DNA of 64,000 nucleotides, from positions 10,669,001-10,733,000 of the forward strand of contig OX344765.1 in NCBI GenBank assembly GCA_947034895.1, given 5' to 3'. The stretch comes from Rhytidiadelphus loreus. Lineage: Eukaryota > Streptophyta > Bryopsida > Hypnales > Hylocomiaceae. How positions within the stretch are numbered: position 1 is the stretch's first letter; every line of letters starts with the position of its first letter. The notes beneath the pieces were generated by a model. It saw only the letters and a list, made by a program, of their open reading frames with translations, was not told the origin of the DNA and searched no databases. Both the position numbers and the translations under genes were made by a program. Positions 23,644-35,079 of the stretch are shown here, piece by piece.

Positions 23644-24187
23644 TGGTGTGACCTCCAGTGCCTCTTTAATTTGAATGATTCACGAATCCAAAGACTGATC
23701 GATAGGGTCTTTTCCTTCACCTGCACCGCGAACTTGATGCGATGTTTACTAATTAACTTACATACTGAGGAAGGAAGAGATAGTCGTGGGTGGTGTGACC
23801 TCCAGTGCCTCTTAATTTGATTCACGAATCCAAAGACTGATATCTTCTCCAGTTTCACCTGCACCGCGTACTTGATGCGATGTTTGTTAATTAACTTAAG
23901 GAAGGAAGAGATAGTCGTGGTGGTGTGACCCCCAGTGCCTCTTAATTTGATTCACGAATCCAAAGACTGATCAATATCTTCTCCAGTTTCACCTGCACCG
24001 CGCGCGTACTTGATGCGATGTTTGCTAATTAACTTAAAGGAAGGAAGAGATAGTCGTGGTGGTGTGACCTCCAGTGCCTCTTTGATTCACGAATCCAAGA
24101 CTGATATATATCTTCTCCAGTTTCACCTGCACCGCGTACTTGATGCGATGTTTGTAACTCAAGGAAGGAAGAGATGGTAGTCGTGCT
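23644..24187. repeat. Four-unit tandem array, 127-147 bp units
   Basis: Units start at about 23644, 23791, 23921 and 24060. Each carries GGTGTGACCTCCAGTGCCTC, then GATTCACGAATCCAAAGACTGA, TTTCACCTGCACCGCG, ACTTGATGCGATGTTTG, and AAGGAAGAGATAGTCGTGG. The units are much more alike than the surrounding DNA and are richer in GC and CpG, so the array is fairly young. On the minus strand, an open frame can be read across the first units, but it shifts between units because their lengths are not all multiples of three. Confidence 0.9.
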
Positions 24188-24254
24188 CCGTATTAATTTC
24201 GTCTGCAATTCCCGTCTGAGATAGTATGTGACTCACAAAAAGCTGACACTCAGT

Positions 24255-24880
24255 TATCCTGGCTTTTTGAAGACCTGACAAATGCCCGCATTATGCTCTA
24301 ACATAACTTATTATTAGTCGGGATTCCAGACCCCGCCTGGCCTGACCGAATTCATGCATTCATTTGATCGACAGCAGTACTGATCGAGTAGTTCAAATAA
24401 AATGGTAGCTTCCAGCCTCCTTGAATGTCTTCCCCGCCGGTGAGGGCAGCGTCGCAGGCTCACGGCCCCTCTCTGTGCTTTAATTTACCTGCTGTGCTTC
24501 AGTGTCCTTGTCGGACTGGGTCAGGTGGGTTTGGGTCCGTTTTGCTTGTTAGTTAGTGTGTTACCGGCCAGGCCACTTGTGGCTGGCTGCCCTCGTGGTT
24601 ACAAAATGGTAGCGGTAAGTTTGAACCTTTGAAGTTGACTTTGGCCAATGCTTTTCGTGCGTGACGGACATGTTTGCAAGCTATGAAGTATTCCGGAATG
24701 TTGTTTTTGGAGGTGAGTGGTTATTGATTATATGTTTGGAAAAATTCCCGCTTGTCTGTCTTTCTGGCTTTTATGAAGACCTGACAAATGCCCTATTATC
24801 TTATGCTCCATGTTAGGTAGTGGGGATGACTCCAGAAGTGGTGGCCCCCCTGGCCTGACCTAATTAATATGAACCCAAAT
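24255..24880. repeat. Direct repeat pair flanking a possible LINE-like 3' segment
   Basis: GAAGACCTGACAAATGCCC, an ATTATGCTC-like block and GGCCTGACC occur at about 24,265-24,350 and again at about 24,772-24,865. Between them lies the hairpin motif CCAGGCCACTTGTGGCTGG (about 24,568), shared with 14,555. The arrangement could be a target duplicated around an insertion, or a degenerate duplication. No coding region is seen. Confidence 0.45.
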
Positions 24881-24989
24881 AAAATTGGTGGCCGACACAT
24901 ACAGTAAACTTCAGTTGTCAATCACCCCGTAAGACAAAATTCAAATCCCTTCTCTCCACAATAGGGTAGCGGCACCAGTACCTGATCGT

Positions 24990-25240
24990 TTAACCCCTAA
25001 AGGTTTTGACTATGTTTTCATCAAAACCACTCCAAAACTGCCATTTTTAGGACAAGTACCAAATTTTAGAAAAAAATAATATATATTGGAGACATGTAAC
25101 CATAGGATCTTGTAGTATGCTAGATTGGGAAGATGTGGAGAAAATTTCAGAAATTTTCACCATGTAGATTGCAAGATATTAGCGTTTGAAGTGGAAAACA
25201 AATCTTTGGGGGGCCCTCCGAAAAACCAGGCAGTTGCACT
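24990..25240. mobile_element. Fragment of the TTAA-flanked CCCCT-ended family
   Basis: TTAA followed by CCCCTAAAGG at 24,990 opens sequence that matches, inverted, the terminal part of the intact elements. Examples are a CCACTCCAAAACTGCC-like block and TAGGATCTTGTAGTA. The other end cannot be found, so this is a truncated copy. Confidence 0.5.
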
Positions 25241-25831
25241 TTATAGGGTCACATTTACAGTATGAACAAAATATCCAAAATGGTGGTGCTTCTTTGGATT
25301 CATTCTTCAAGGCAAGTTGGCTACATGCTTGAAAATCTTTAGATCATTTGGAATTGTACAACATATAGGAAAAGAATACTTCAGAGTAGTAAGTATCTAG
25401 ATAGGCAATTTCGTTAAAAAGGCGTATTCCATGTGCCATTTGTACATGAACTCATACTAGTAGTCGATTGTCTAAGGCACCTATTCATGTCATATCAAGC
25501 ATCCACTGTGTCTCATGTGTGCCCAAATCACCACTTGTTTACTTATAGCATCGCTCTCACCGTCATCTTCCACAGGATTTCATGCCCTCATTGCCCCCTA
25601 AACTGCCATTTTAATGGAATACCTTCGTTTTAACGAAATTGGCCATCTAGAAAGAAGTAGAGAATGATTCAAAATACTAAAATTGTTAACAATTTATTTA
25701 TGGAATTGAAAAATGCCAATCCCCAATGTTTTAATGTTGCAATAAACAATCTACACCCAATGTTTGTTTGTTTGTTTTTCCCAAAATATTGAAAATTGAG
25801 TTACATAAAGGACTTCAAATTTTATCTTAGA

Positions 25832-26537
25832 GGGGTGATTGCAAGAAAGACCAGTCCTATGAGGCGTCACAATTGAAGTGACGGAGTTGGTTTTGGCCGT
25901 AACTTTTGGAAATTGAAGCCAATGGACTTGAATTTTTATGGAAGATTGCTAATTTAGAAAACATGAGATTTGTTATTTTTCAAAAAATTTGAAAAATAAT
26001 TTTATAATTAAATATCAATTTAGCTAATTTGTCACACTTTGCGGTTTAGGGTTTTTTAGTACTGTGAAGTATTCAAAAAACATGATGTTTGCTTGAATTT
26101 TTTGTGGCTTATTTCCACACTAGATGGGCATATGCCCACCAAAGGGAATTCAAAAAAACACAATTCTTTGTCCTCAACATGCATGCAAATAGGGGTCCCT
26201 TGTGCATAATACTCCAAACTTTCATGATGGTTTCAACTTCTAGTTTTTGGTGAAATGTAATCACTATCAAGTCTTTATAAATGGCCAATTTTTAGTTTTT
26301 TTTATTCATGATTTTCTAATTTTTATTAATTTATACTTAATTTTATCTACTTTCTGTGATAAACTATCATTTTTTTCAAGGAGTACTATTTTAGTATTAT
26401 AAAGTACTCAAAAGTACTATTGGCCGTTGATTTTTCAGATCAATGGCTGAGATTGCTCCATTTTGTAGTACTCCTAGTACTAGACAGAAAAAACACAGTT
26501 TTTGACCAAAATTGTTTGGTCTTTCTTGCAATCACCC
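25832..26537. mobile_element. GGGTGATTGCAAGAAA-ended TIR element, copy N2
   Basis: The ends are GGGGTGATTGCAAGAAAGACC on the left, as seen, and TGGTCTTTCTTGCAATCACCC inverted on the right. The match runs over about 20 bp. AGTAC/GTACT motifs cluster near the right side (26,380-26,480). The interior is homologous to N1 in reverse orientation. It is 706 bp and non-coding. Confidence 0.8.
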
Positions 26538-26621
26538 AGAGTAGAGACTATAAGGTCTTTATTAAGGTCTTTATTAAGTAATGACCTTTATGTACACTTG
26601 TCCTATTTCTTGTCCTATTTA

Positions 26622-27967
26622 TGATTGCAAGAAACACTTGTCCTATTTCTTGTCCCCATGCACTTAAAAATTGACTTTTTGTTCATAACTTTTGCATTGT
26701 TTATCCATTTGGCATGAAATTTGGAATGAAGGTAGATGCTAAAGTTACAGACCTTGAGTGATTTAAAAAAAAAATTAAAAATTAGTTTACTATTTTTAAC
26801 CTGCTTCCAATTGGGTGTCTACCTTGGCCATTTTGGGGGGTTTTAGTCATATTTTTTACCCCAAAACCCGGGGAGGACACTCCCTATGTTTTAGCAAACT
26901 ACGTGCGGCGGAAAAAGTAAAACAAGTAATACACCTTAAAATTTAATTTCTTTTTCAAAAAAAAAATTATGGATAGATTTTACTACTTTATAAGTTTATG
27001 TTTTGAATTATTGGTATTTTTTTGTGCTAATAGTAATTAGTTATAAATTTTTGAAGAAAAAAGATACACTGTAAAGCTGAAAATAACTTTCACACCTCTA
27101 TATTATATAAGAAAAAAAATTTGAAAAATGAAAAAAAAATTATATAGAATAGCTTTCTATTGAAAGTTTATTTTGGTTGAATATTGATGCAATAGTCATC
27201 TTCATGTGAGCTCTATAAATATTTTAGTTGGAGAACATGCCATTTTAGTTCATTTTTCAACCCTTTCTAGACAATATATCTTTTGTTATTTGGAATTGAA
27301 TTTTTTGTCAATAGAAACCTTTAGTCATTGTTAAACAAAGCTCAAAATTTTAGAATGAAATTATAGTTTATTCAAGGTGAATTACATGAATTACTTTTTT
27401 TACCGCCGCACGTAGGTACCCCAAATGTAGTGAGAGTGTCCTCCCCTAGCCCCAAAATGCGACTTTGAAGCCACGAATTGGACATGTTGGAGGTCTACTA
27501 ACACTAAAAAGGCTAACGATGAGTTTTTATGAAAATAGCATCATGTCAATTACACGCATGGGGTCAAAGTGACCTTCCTTTGCACGAAAGCTATGAAGAG
27601 TGAAAAATTTTCCTTCATGAATTTTTGGTGCAATGCGAGCACAGTCTTCTTTAGAAAAATGGGTTTTTTTATGGAATTTTTTAAATTTATTTTTTAATTA
27701 TTAAAAATGAAAATCTCTAGAGACTCCTTTTTTGCTATTTTCTGCTCCTAGTGGTTTCTACAGTACTTTGTAGTAGTTCGTAGTACTGCATAGTACAACA
27801 TAGTACTAAATCAACGGTGTAGATCTACAAACTCCTTCAATCAACGGTGTAGATTTGTCGGGTCGCTTCTAAAACATAGTATTAGTAGTATTGCATAGTA
27901 CTGTCAGTCCTATGGCCAAAAAACGCAGTTTTGAACGAAAAACGTGAAGTGTTTCTTACAACTACCC
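26622..27967. mobile_element. GGGTGATTGCAAGAAA-ended TIR element, copy N3, with a nested insertion
   Basis: The left end is GATTGCAAGAAACACTTG. The right end is AAGTGTTTCTTACAACTACCC. Once the nested 583-bp element and its duplicated 8 bp are set aside, about 755 bp remain. That remainder is collinear (in reverse) with copy N4 at 42,115, for example GTGTCTACCTTGGCCATTTT. Many GTACT/AGTAC motifs lie at 27,750-27,905. Confidence 0.75.
26867..27449. mobile_element. hAT-like MITE with perfect 8-bp target duplication
   Basis: CCCCAAAA lies immediately before (26,859-26,866) and immediately after (27,450-27,457) this 583-bp element. The inverted ends share GGGGAGGACACTC, continued by a second inverted block, CTACGTGCGGCGG against CCGCCGCACGTAG. 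The related copy N4 (42,115-42,841) has the site unoccupied, which confirms a real insertion. An 8-bp duplication is the hAT hallmark. No transposase is encoded. Confidence 0.88.
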
Positions 27968-30966
27968 ACATTTTTAGTAAAAATCTAAAATTTTCACCAT
28001 AGATGTATATTATAGTATATAACATTATGGTATAAACCAAAGTTACTGTATCAATCTAAAATTAGAAAATCAATAAACCATGGTTTTAGGCCCAAGGTTC
28101 ATATTGCTATGAAAAATTGAAATTTATGAATTTTTCAAAATTTTCAATTAGAGAAAAAACTAAACTTGATAAGCTTCATTTCATTAGTTGAAGTAAAATT
28201 TAAAAAACATTGTTTTTATAGCTAAAACTCACATCAAGAGCAAATAGCAAGAAAAGTCCAAAATACACTGTGAGGGGGATCTGTCGATTAAGCATCTTCT
28301 TCTTTAAAAAAGTCAATAATGCTATAATGAGGGAATTTGTAATACTATTCACTAAAAATGAACTCTGGCAACTTAAAAAAAAATATCACATGAAAAAATG
28401 TTTTCTTCCATCCTACAATCTTAGGCAAAGTCATCCATTGGATTTTTAATGTTGAAACCGTCCTTGTAGGGTTAAAGAGGTTTGAATGTACTACCTCAAG
28501 GCACAATATATTAAATGCTATAATTTCATGAAGTTCCATGATGTCAAGTCCTAGTTTTAACCCTAGAAGGATGCCAAAGACATTTTGTGTCTTTTATATG
28601 GTCAACCAAGCTTTGTGCATGTTAAAGAATGGATGATTTTCATCTTATATTTTGTCTGCAACTTTATTGATGCTATAACCACATCATTGAGTTCAGTTAA
28701 AGACACTCTAGTTGTTTTTTTCATTTTATATGGGATAGTTTATAAAAAAAATGGTACACGATCAAGTATATTTCAATACTTTGAGTTTTCTTTTCCTTAA
28801 AACTTGATTTTGACATTCAAAACAATTTCTTTTGCTTTTGAGCAAAATTAACAAAATGAAGCTTTTGAAGTGCACTTTTTACTCCACCTAATTTTTTTTG
28901 AAAATTTCCTTAAAATAAGTATTTTAGTACATTGTGGGGGGAAGTAGTTACTGCCTCTTTTGAGTGTATAGTGACACTATGTGTGCACAACCCAAAAGAG
29001 GTAGTAATTCACCCCTCCAAAAAAAAATAACCCCCTCCCCTTCCCCTCGGGTTTCTAAAATTTTAAAATTTGATTTTTTTGTTAAAATTTTAATATTAAA
29101 ATTTTATTAAGCTTGATTTTTCAAACACACAACACCCCTCTTATAATTTTGAGAGGGTGGGGGGTTCATACAATCAATATGGGACATATTGATTGTATCT
29201 TGATTGATCCGTATTATGTATCTTGTATATGTATATGGTATACAATATCCGTATACAATATAGAATATTTGTATCCGATATTGACGGGGGACAATTTTTC
29301 ACAACGATCCTCATCAACGGCAAAGAGAGGGCCCTGGTTTTTTTTTCCAAAAACAATTAACGGCGGGGGTGACCGGGAGAGAATCAACAGTTGAGGTGGG
29401 CCTGAGGAAGAAAAAGGGGGTGACTGCCTCTTTTGAGTGCATTGTGAAGTTTGAAGTTGTGGATCTATAACCATGTTTCTAAATATGGAGTGAAAAAGAC
29501 ATTTCCCTTACACCACAATGTTCTACACTTTAATGCACTTCTATTCTAAAAAATTTAGATTTTTTGAACTTGATTTGTATTTGATATGAATATTCTTTAT
29601 TTTTCTTAAAACATTCATGGTAATTTGAAATTTTTACAAAAAAATTTGAAAGTTTTATGACAACTGAATATTAGACATGTGGTTTCATCTCTAAAAAATA
29701 AAACCAAAAATTTCACTCATAAATAGTGAAAAAGTAGAGAATACAAAGTGAGGAACTTTCAAGTTTAACTACAAAGCTATAACTAGGCTCTATCCTTCTG
29801 AGGTTAACATAACTTCAATTATGGACTAGGTAATTGGTATGTAGCCCTTGGTTATAGAAAATAACAATGGGTTGGTACCTACTCAACCGCGAGAGTAGTG
29901 AGGGAGGTACTAGTCTATGGTTATTTTCCATAATCGGGGGCTGCATACTAATTACCGGACATAATTGTGAAGGGAATCATTATTTATAATGAAAATTAAG
30001 TGATTGTTCAATGTGCCACCATTTTTGTCTATTGGAACTCTAACTTGGTGGTTTTTGGATGATACATTCACTAAATCTGAACCATTGATCTATTATTTGA
30101 TCAAGATTTGCTTTTTTTAGAGAGTCCTGAAAGAAATTGAACTTATGAGTAGTAGATTGTATTTAGAAATGAGCTTTTGTAATTTTGAATTGTGTTGGTT
30201 AAATTGAATTGTATCAAATTCACAAAACCATTGTCACAATTTTCCAATCATTCTTAACATTGATGTGATCATTTGTTATTAGTAAATTGTTTGCATGCAA
30301 CCTCGAGTCAAGTTTTAGAGTTTACTATAGCAAAAAAATGCATTTGATGAAGAAAGACAAATGTGTTTTCAATTTTTCTTTGCAAAGATTTATTAATCCA
30401 TATATGCCATTATTAATTAGAACTTCAAAACTTTAGATTGTCATTGAAGATCAATTAAAATAAGTCATTCACATCAATCAAGTGTTTGATCATATTGTAC
30501 TTCCTCTAAATGAAGGTCATGAAATGTTCAATTTATTGTTAACTATAACCGTTTTAGTCTAAGCCTAGTTTAAGATTATAAATGATTTTAGAATCACTTT
30601 AGAGTAAAGTCAAGAGTAAAGTCCAGTAGCCAACACAAATTCCAATATACACCATTAAGGCCACAAGATGGGAGCTCAAAAACAACTATACATTGGGCCT
30701 ACTTATTTACATGTTATCTTGCTACTTGGTGGATATCTATAATGTGAAAGCAACCCCAAGTTATGAAAAATAACATGCCTCTCCATTTCTATGTATACAA
30801 AAATGGGCTACATCATGATTACGTTACATTGGTAGATATTCATGACATTGGCACATTTGAACTTGGGCATCTAGAAACCAAAGCCTACAAGGTAGTATGC
30901 TCTAAGAGCGCCCATCTTCTTCAAATTGCCCCTATTTTTGGGTGGAGAATGGAGATGGGGTGATCC
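27968..30966. other. AT-rich intergenic DNA
   Basis: No gene is supported. A small inverted pair lies at about 28,937-29,020 (GTAGTTACTGCCTCTTTTGAG, then CAAAAGAGGTAGTAATTC). Its left half recurs at about 29,420 (GACTGCCTCTTTTGAGTG). These may be remnants of a small foldback element. Frames up to 93 codons in the region have no domain. Confidence 0.5.
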
Positions 30967-31935
30967 TTAACCCCTCACCGCCCAAGGGGACCAAAAGTGT
31001 CCTCACAGAAAATTCAAAGTGTTGTAACTTTTGCATCTGATGTCCAAATTCAATAAAACTTGTTGGTAAAGTTGCGCTCTCTTTTCTAGTTTATGTAATA
31101 CAATTTTCAGATCAATCCAATCTGTATTGATTTCTTGGAAGCCAATCAAAGTTCACAGGTTCAAATTGAATTCACCAAATTACATTTGAAGGCTGCAACT
31201 TCGGGGGCTTGTATCTCCTTCATCCAATGTTTGTTTTCAATAAAATTTGTTGGATTATGTTCCCCTTGAAGTCTAGTTATCGTGGTAAAATTTTCATGTC
31301 AATCCAAGTTGTTTTGAATGCTTGGAACCAATTCGAAGTTCAAAATCCAGACATTTTTGCATTACAGTGAACTTCGGCGGCTTATAACTTCTTCAAACAG
31401 GATTTGTTTTCAATAATTTTTGTTGGAAAAGTTTTGCATACTAGTCTAGTTCTTGTGGTAAAAATTTCATATCAATCCAAGAAGTTAAGATTGACTGAGA
31501 AGCATTTTAGTAGAGGTAGGTTTAGCCATAGACGTGTTTTTTTGCTACTTTTTTCACTGTTTTTTGACATTTCAAAACAATTTTGCAAACACAATGAATC
31601 AATTGAACAATTTTTTTTCCCATAAAAGTGTTTGTCTTTTGCTTCTGAATCACTTTGTAGTTTCAAGTTTTTTCATTTGAGTAGGTTTAGAAATCGAATT
31701 TCACCTCCAAAGATGTTTTTAGGAAAATTTCAGCATCTTTTTTCAACACTAAAACATTATAATCTCTCAATCTATACGGTCAAATGACCCCAAATTTGAT
31801 TTATAACATCTACAACATGTACACTACAGGATTGTACGGTTGAGATTTTCATACCTTACTCACATTTAGACTTATAACACTTGAAAAGCAAGGTTGTTTT
31901 TTGACATGGTTAGGCCTCGGGCGGTGAGGGGTTAA
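30967..31935. mobile_element. TTAA-flanked TIR element P1 (piggyBac-like structure)
   Basis: The 961-bp body (30,971-31,931) ends in perfect 13-bp inverted repeats, CCCCTCACCGCCC and GGGCGGTGAGGGG. TTAA stands at both borders. The right TTAA is shared with the next element, P2. TTAA duplication with a C-run terminus is the piggyBac signature. The interior has no transposase and is only loosely periodic (three related blocks around GTTTTCAATAAAATTTGTTGG). Confidence 0.72.
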
Positions 31936-33162
31936 CTCCTAAAGTCCCATTGTCCCCTTGGGGGACAATTTGGAATTTGGGCAGGTTCCTATGGGCTGAA
32001 ATTTTACCCTAATTTTTTGAAACTTTTTTTGAAGATAGAAAAGATGATAAGCTTTGTAGGAATATAGTTTTCATTTCAATCGGTGCCCGAAAGCAAAAGT
32101 TATACCACAAAAAGCCTAGAATTGAACTTGGTGGGTAGTACAAAAAATATTGCAAAAATTCAAAATAATTAAATTTTTTTTCTCAAAGATTATATTTTTG
32201 TCTACATCTGAAGCTTTGCATTAGAGGAGATTTTAGGCTGCGGGAGGGCTGCGAGTTCCCAACCTGTTCCCAACGTAGGAATTGCGCTCCTGCAGCGCAG
32301 TGATGTGGAATAGAGATTGCCACGTCATTTTTTGAAAAATTAAATTAAATTAAAATTAATTATTTTTTAATTATTTTTTTTGCATTTTGAAAAGTAATTT
32401 TTTTTTAAATTTAAATTTTTTAAAAAGGTGACGTGGCAGCGTTGGCGTTCGCAGGGACTATTGGGAACCAGTGCCGGGAGGTGCTTGAAAAGGCCCTCCG
32501 GGAGCCCAAAATCTCTTCTAATGGATTCATTCCATTTTGATTAAAAATGTGAAAGTTATGAACAATCTTATTTTTCAGGCAATCTAAGCATCTTTTTGAA
32601 AATATAACTTATAGGATTCATTTCAGAATGCAATTTTCAAATTTTTTCAAACTTTTTTTTTTGAAAATGTTAAATTTGCTTTCTAGAACAATCTCACCAT
32701 TGGAATTATTGTATTTTAATCCCATCTAAGAGCTATTAACAATTTATTTTTTCTTTCAATCTTGGACCTACTTCTACTTGACAATTTTTTGAAGTACGAA
32801 AATCAAGTTTTTAGTTTTTGAATTTTTTTTCCTAGACTCCAAACTCAATTCTTCAACACAATAAATTTTAAATTCAAATTCCATAATGCACATTTTTTCC
32901 ACAAATAGCGATCAAAGTCATCTAAAATTGCAGTCTCGTGTTCAAAAAAACTTGTTTTTTCAACTTTGAATGCTCATATTTCTCAATCTGTACGGTCAAA
33001 CTTCATGAATTTTTTACCACATAATCTCAAACAAGTAAAGTTCAAGATCCTACGATTCAGTTCCAAAAAAAGTATTTTTTTTGTTTTTTTGGACAAATGC
33101 AGTAGAAATGGTAGTTTTGAGTGGTTTTGACAAAAATATGGCCTTGGGCCTTTAGGGGTTCA
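31932..33162. mobile_element. TTAA-flanked TIR element P2, with a nested MITE
   Basis: It starts at the TTAA shared with P1, followed by CTCCTAAAGTCCC. It ends in GGGCCTTTAGGGG followed by TTCA, a probable mutated TTAA. The interior aligns with P3 (54,714-55,657): both contain GGGCAGGT, CCTAATTTTTTGAAA, GTGCCCG, AGAAAGTTATG-like and TATTTCTCAATCTG-like blocks. A 305-bp MITE interrupts it at 32,219-32,523. No protein is recognisable. Confidence 0.72.
32219..32523. mobile_element. CATTAGA-ended MITE, copy 2, nested in P2
   Basis: The left end CATTAGAGGAGATTTT is inverted at the right end as AAAATCTCTTCTAATG. Internally, GGGAGGGCTGCGAGTTCCC and a TGACGTGGCAGCG block match copy 1 at 3477. Element P3 has the uninterrupted sequence AGCTTTGATTCATT at the same place, proving insertion into P2. 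The target duplication is at most 1-3 bp and unclear. Confidence 0.8.
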
Positions 33163-33854
33163 GTGGACCATTGTAGCAATTGAATGCATCGAGGAAAAAT
33201 TATTTTTCTATTGCAAGAGCCAATCATTGCCTTTGATTTCCACACATCTCTTTATAAGTTGCAAGTGGACGAATTTTGGGAGACCTATGGTCACAAATAG
33301 GTGTCTATGTCCTGAATCTTTGAAAATTTATAAGTAATTAAAAAATGCTTGGAAAAATACAAAACCAATTGTGTTAGGTTCCTCATCTATTTTTCTTTCT
33401 TTGAAAAATGATCTAAAAATATTTTTGTCCGCAGAAGCCTATGAGAAAGGTAGACTAGCCCTTAAATGGTTGCTTTTAGAGCATACTACCTTAGTAGTCT
33501 TAGAGATTAATCAAAGTTTTTTTGTAGTTGAGACAAAAATTATTACTTGTAATCATTTAACACAACATTAACCTTTAGATGAACCCAAAACACAAATAAG
33601 AATTGTTGCTACAATGAACTTGAAGTCATTAATCCCTTAGTGCTCCAACATCCAAAATTTAGATGATGAAGAGAGAAGTTCCAAGGGCTTTTTTGACCAT
33701 AGAACATCTCATTCATCCCAACCAATGCTTGACTCTAAAAGAATAAACTTTTTGTATGATGAATTTGATGAATTTGAGGTAAATTACATATACTTATAAA
33801 GATATAAGCAAAAATATGCAAAAATTCAAGAAAAGATTCAAGCACTTTAGATAA

Positions 33855-34705
33855 GTTCCTTTGATCTCAATTTTTGATGTGATTTTGGAAACTTCTTTTG
33901 AAAATAGGAAAACACGTTAGCTTTCTAGGATTTTAATTTTAATTTCAATTGGTGCCTGAAAGCAAAAGTTATGCCACCCTAAGTCCAAAACGAGGGTCAG
34001 CAGGTATGAGAGGAAAAATCACAAAAAGTAAAAAAAAACTAATAATTTTTGTTTCTCATAGAAATTACGCTTGTCTATATGGAAAGATTTTATTCATTCT
34101 CTTTGGACTAGTAATGAGAAAGTTATGAACAATCTTGTTTTTCAGGCAATCTAAGCATTTTCTAAAAAAATAACTTATAGAATTCATTTTAAAATGCAAC
34201 TTTCAAAAAAATTCAATTTTTTTTCTTAACGAGGTTAGATTTTCTTGCTAGAACAATAATTATTGTGTTTCAATTTCATCTTAGAGCTATTAACAATTTA
34301 GTTTTTTGTTCAATCTTAGACCTACATCTACTTTATAATTTTCTAGAGAATGAAAATTATGCGATTTAAAATAAAATTCTATACTCTCAACTCAATTCTT
34401 CAACACAAAAAGTTTTAATTCAAAATTTGTAGTATAGAAGTTTTAATTTAAGAAGATTCCAAGTCAAAAAATCTACTCATAGAAGGTGCAAAAAAAACTT
34501 GTTATCTTTACTTTAAACGCAAATATCTTGCAATCTATGTAGTATAAGTTCTTGAAATTTCTACCACATTTTTATACTTGTCTAGTGCAAGATCCTACAA
34601 TTAAATGTGAAAAAAAAGTCTTTCACCTTACAATAGAAATGGTTGTTTTTAGTGTTTTTTGACCCCCGAAAGGTCTTGATCCTATAGGAATTACACTTGA
34701 TAATT
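33855..34705. mobile_element. Diverged copy of the TTAA-flanked family
   Basis: The interior text aligns with P2 and P3. It includes a GGTGCCTGAAAGCAAAAGTTAT block, AGAAAGTTATGAACAATCTTG, and a GTTTTTAGTGTTTTTTGACC end followed by CCCGAAAGGTC. The terminal TTAA and CCCCT motifs have decayed, so the borders are approximate. Confidence 0.6.
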
Positions 34706-34857
34706 TTATTATCCTAAACTCCTAATGACTTTCGAGAGTCAATCTATTTCATTGTTCTAAATCTAAAAGTGTAGAGGTTCTATAATTGCCCACCTCTTGA
34801 AATGTACACTATTTGTACATGTTGCTTTTTCATAACCTTCATTGATATACAAACAAT

Positions 34858-35079
34858 GTACATTTCAAGAGGTGGGCAATTTTAGAGCCCTATGCCTATT
34901 CAACTTCAAAATTTCATACCTAATTCCACAAAGCTCCAAAAAATATGAAACAACTTGGGTGAGATGCCAATTCCACTTGTCTTTCAAGGAAAATTCACTG
35001 AAAAATATTTCAAAAAGCTTTACTTCCCCAAAATTCAATTCTAGCTCTTAGATGGTTGATTTATGACCCTACTACCTCT
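34858..35079 (-). mobile_element. Inverted fragment of the TA/AGGTA element family
   Basis: The right border reads CTACTACCT. The sequence going left (reverse complement) matches the left part of the element at 14,706: AACCAACCATCTAAG-like, then AATTTTCCTTGAAAGA and GTTTCATATTTTTTGGAGC. A local inverted pair, GCCCACCTCTTGAAATGTAC at 34,788 and GTACATTTCAAGAGGTGGGC at 34,858, lies at its left side. Borders on that side are unclear. Confidence 0.55.

Noticed and set aside
23622..23864. Minus-strand repetitive protein encoded by the tandem array
   Set aside because: Unit lengths are not multiples of three, so the frame is not maintained through the array.
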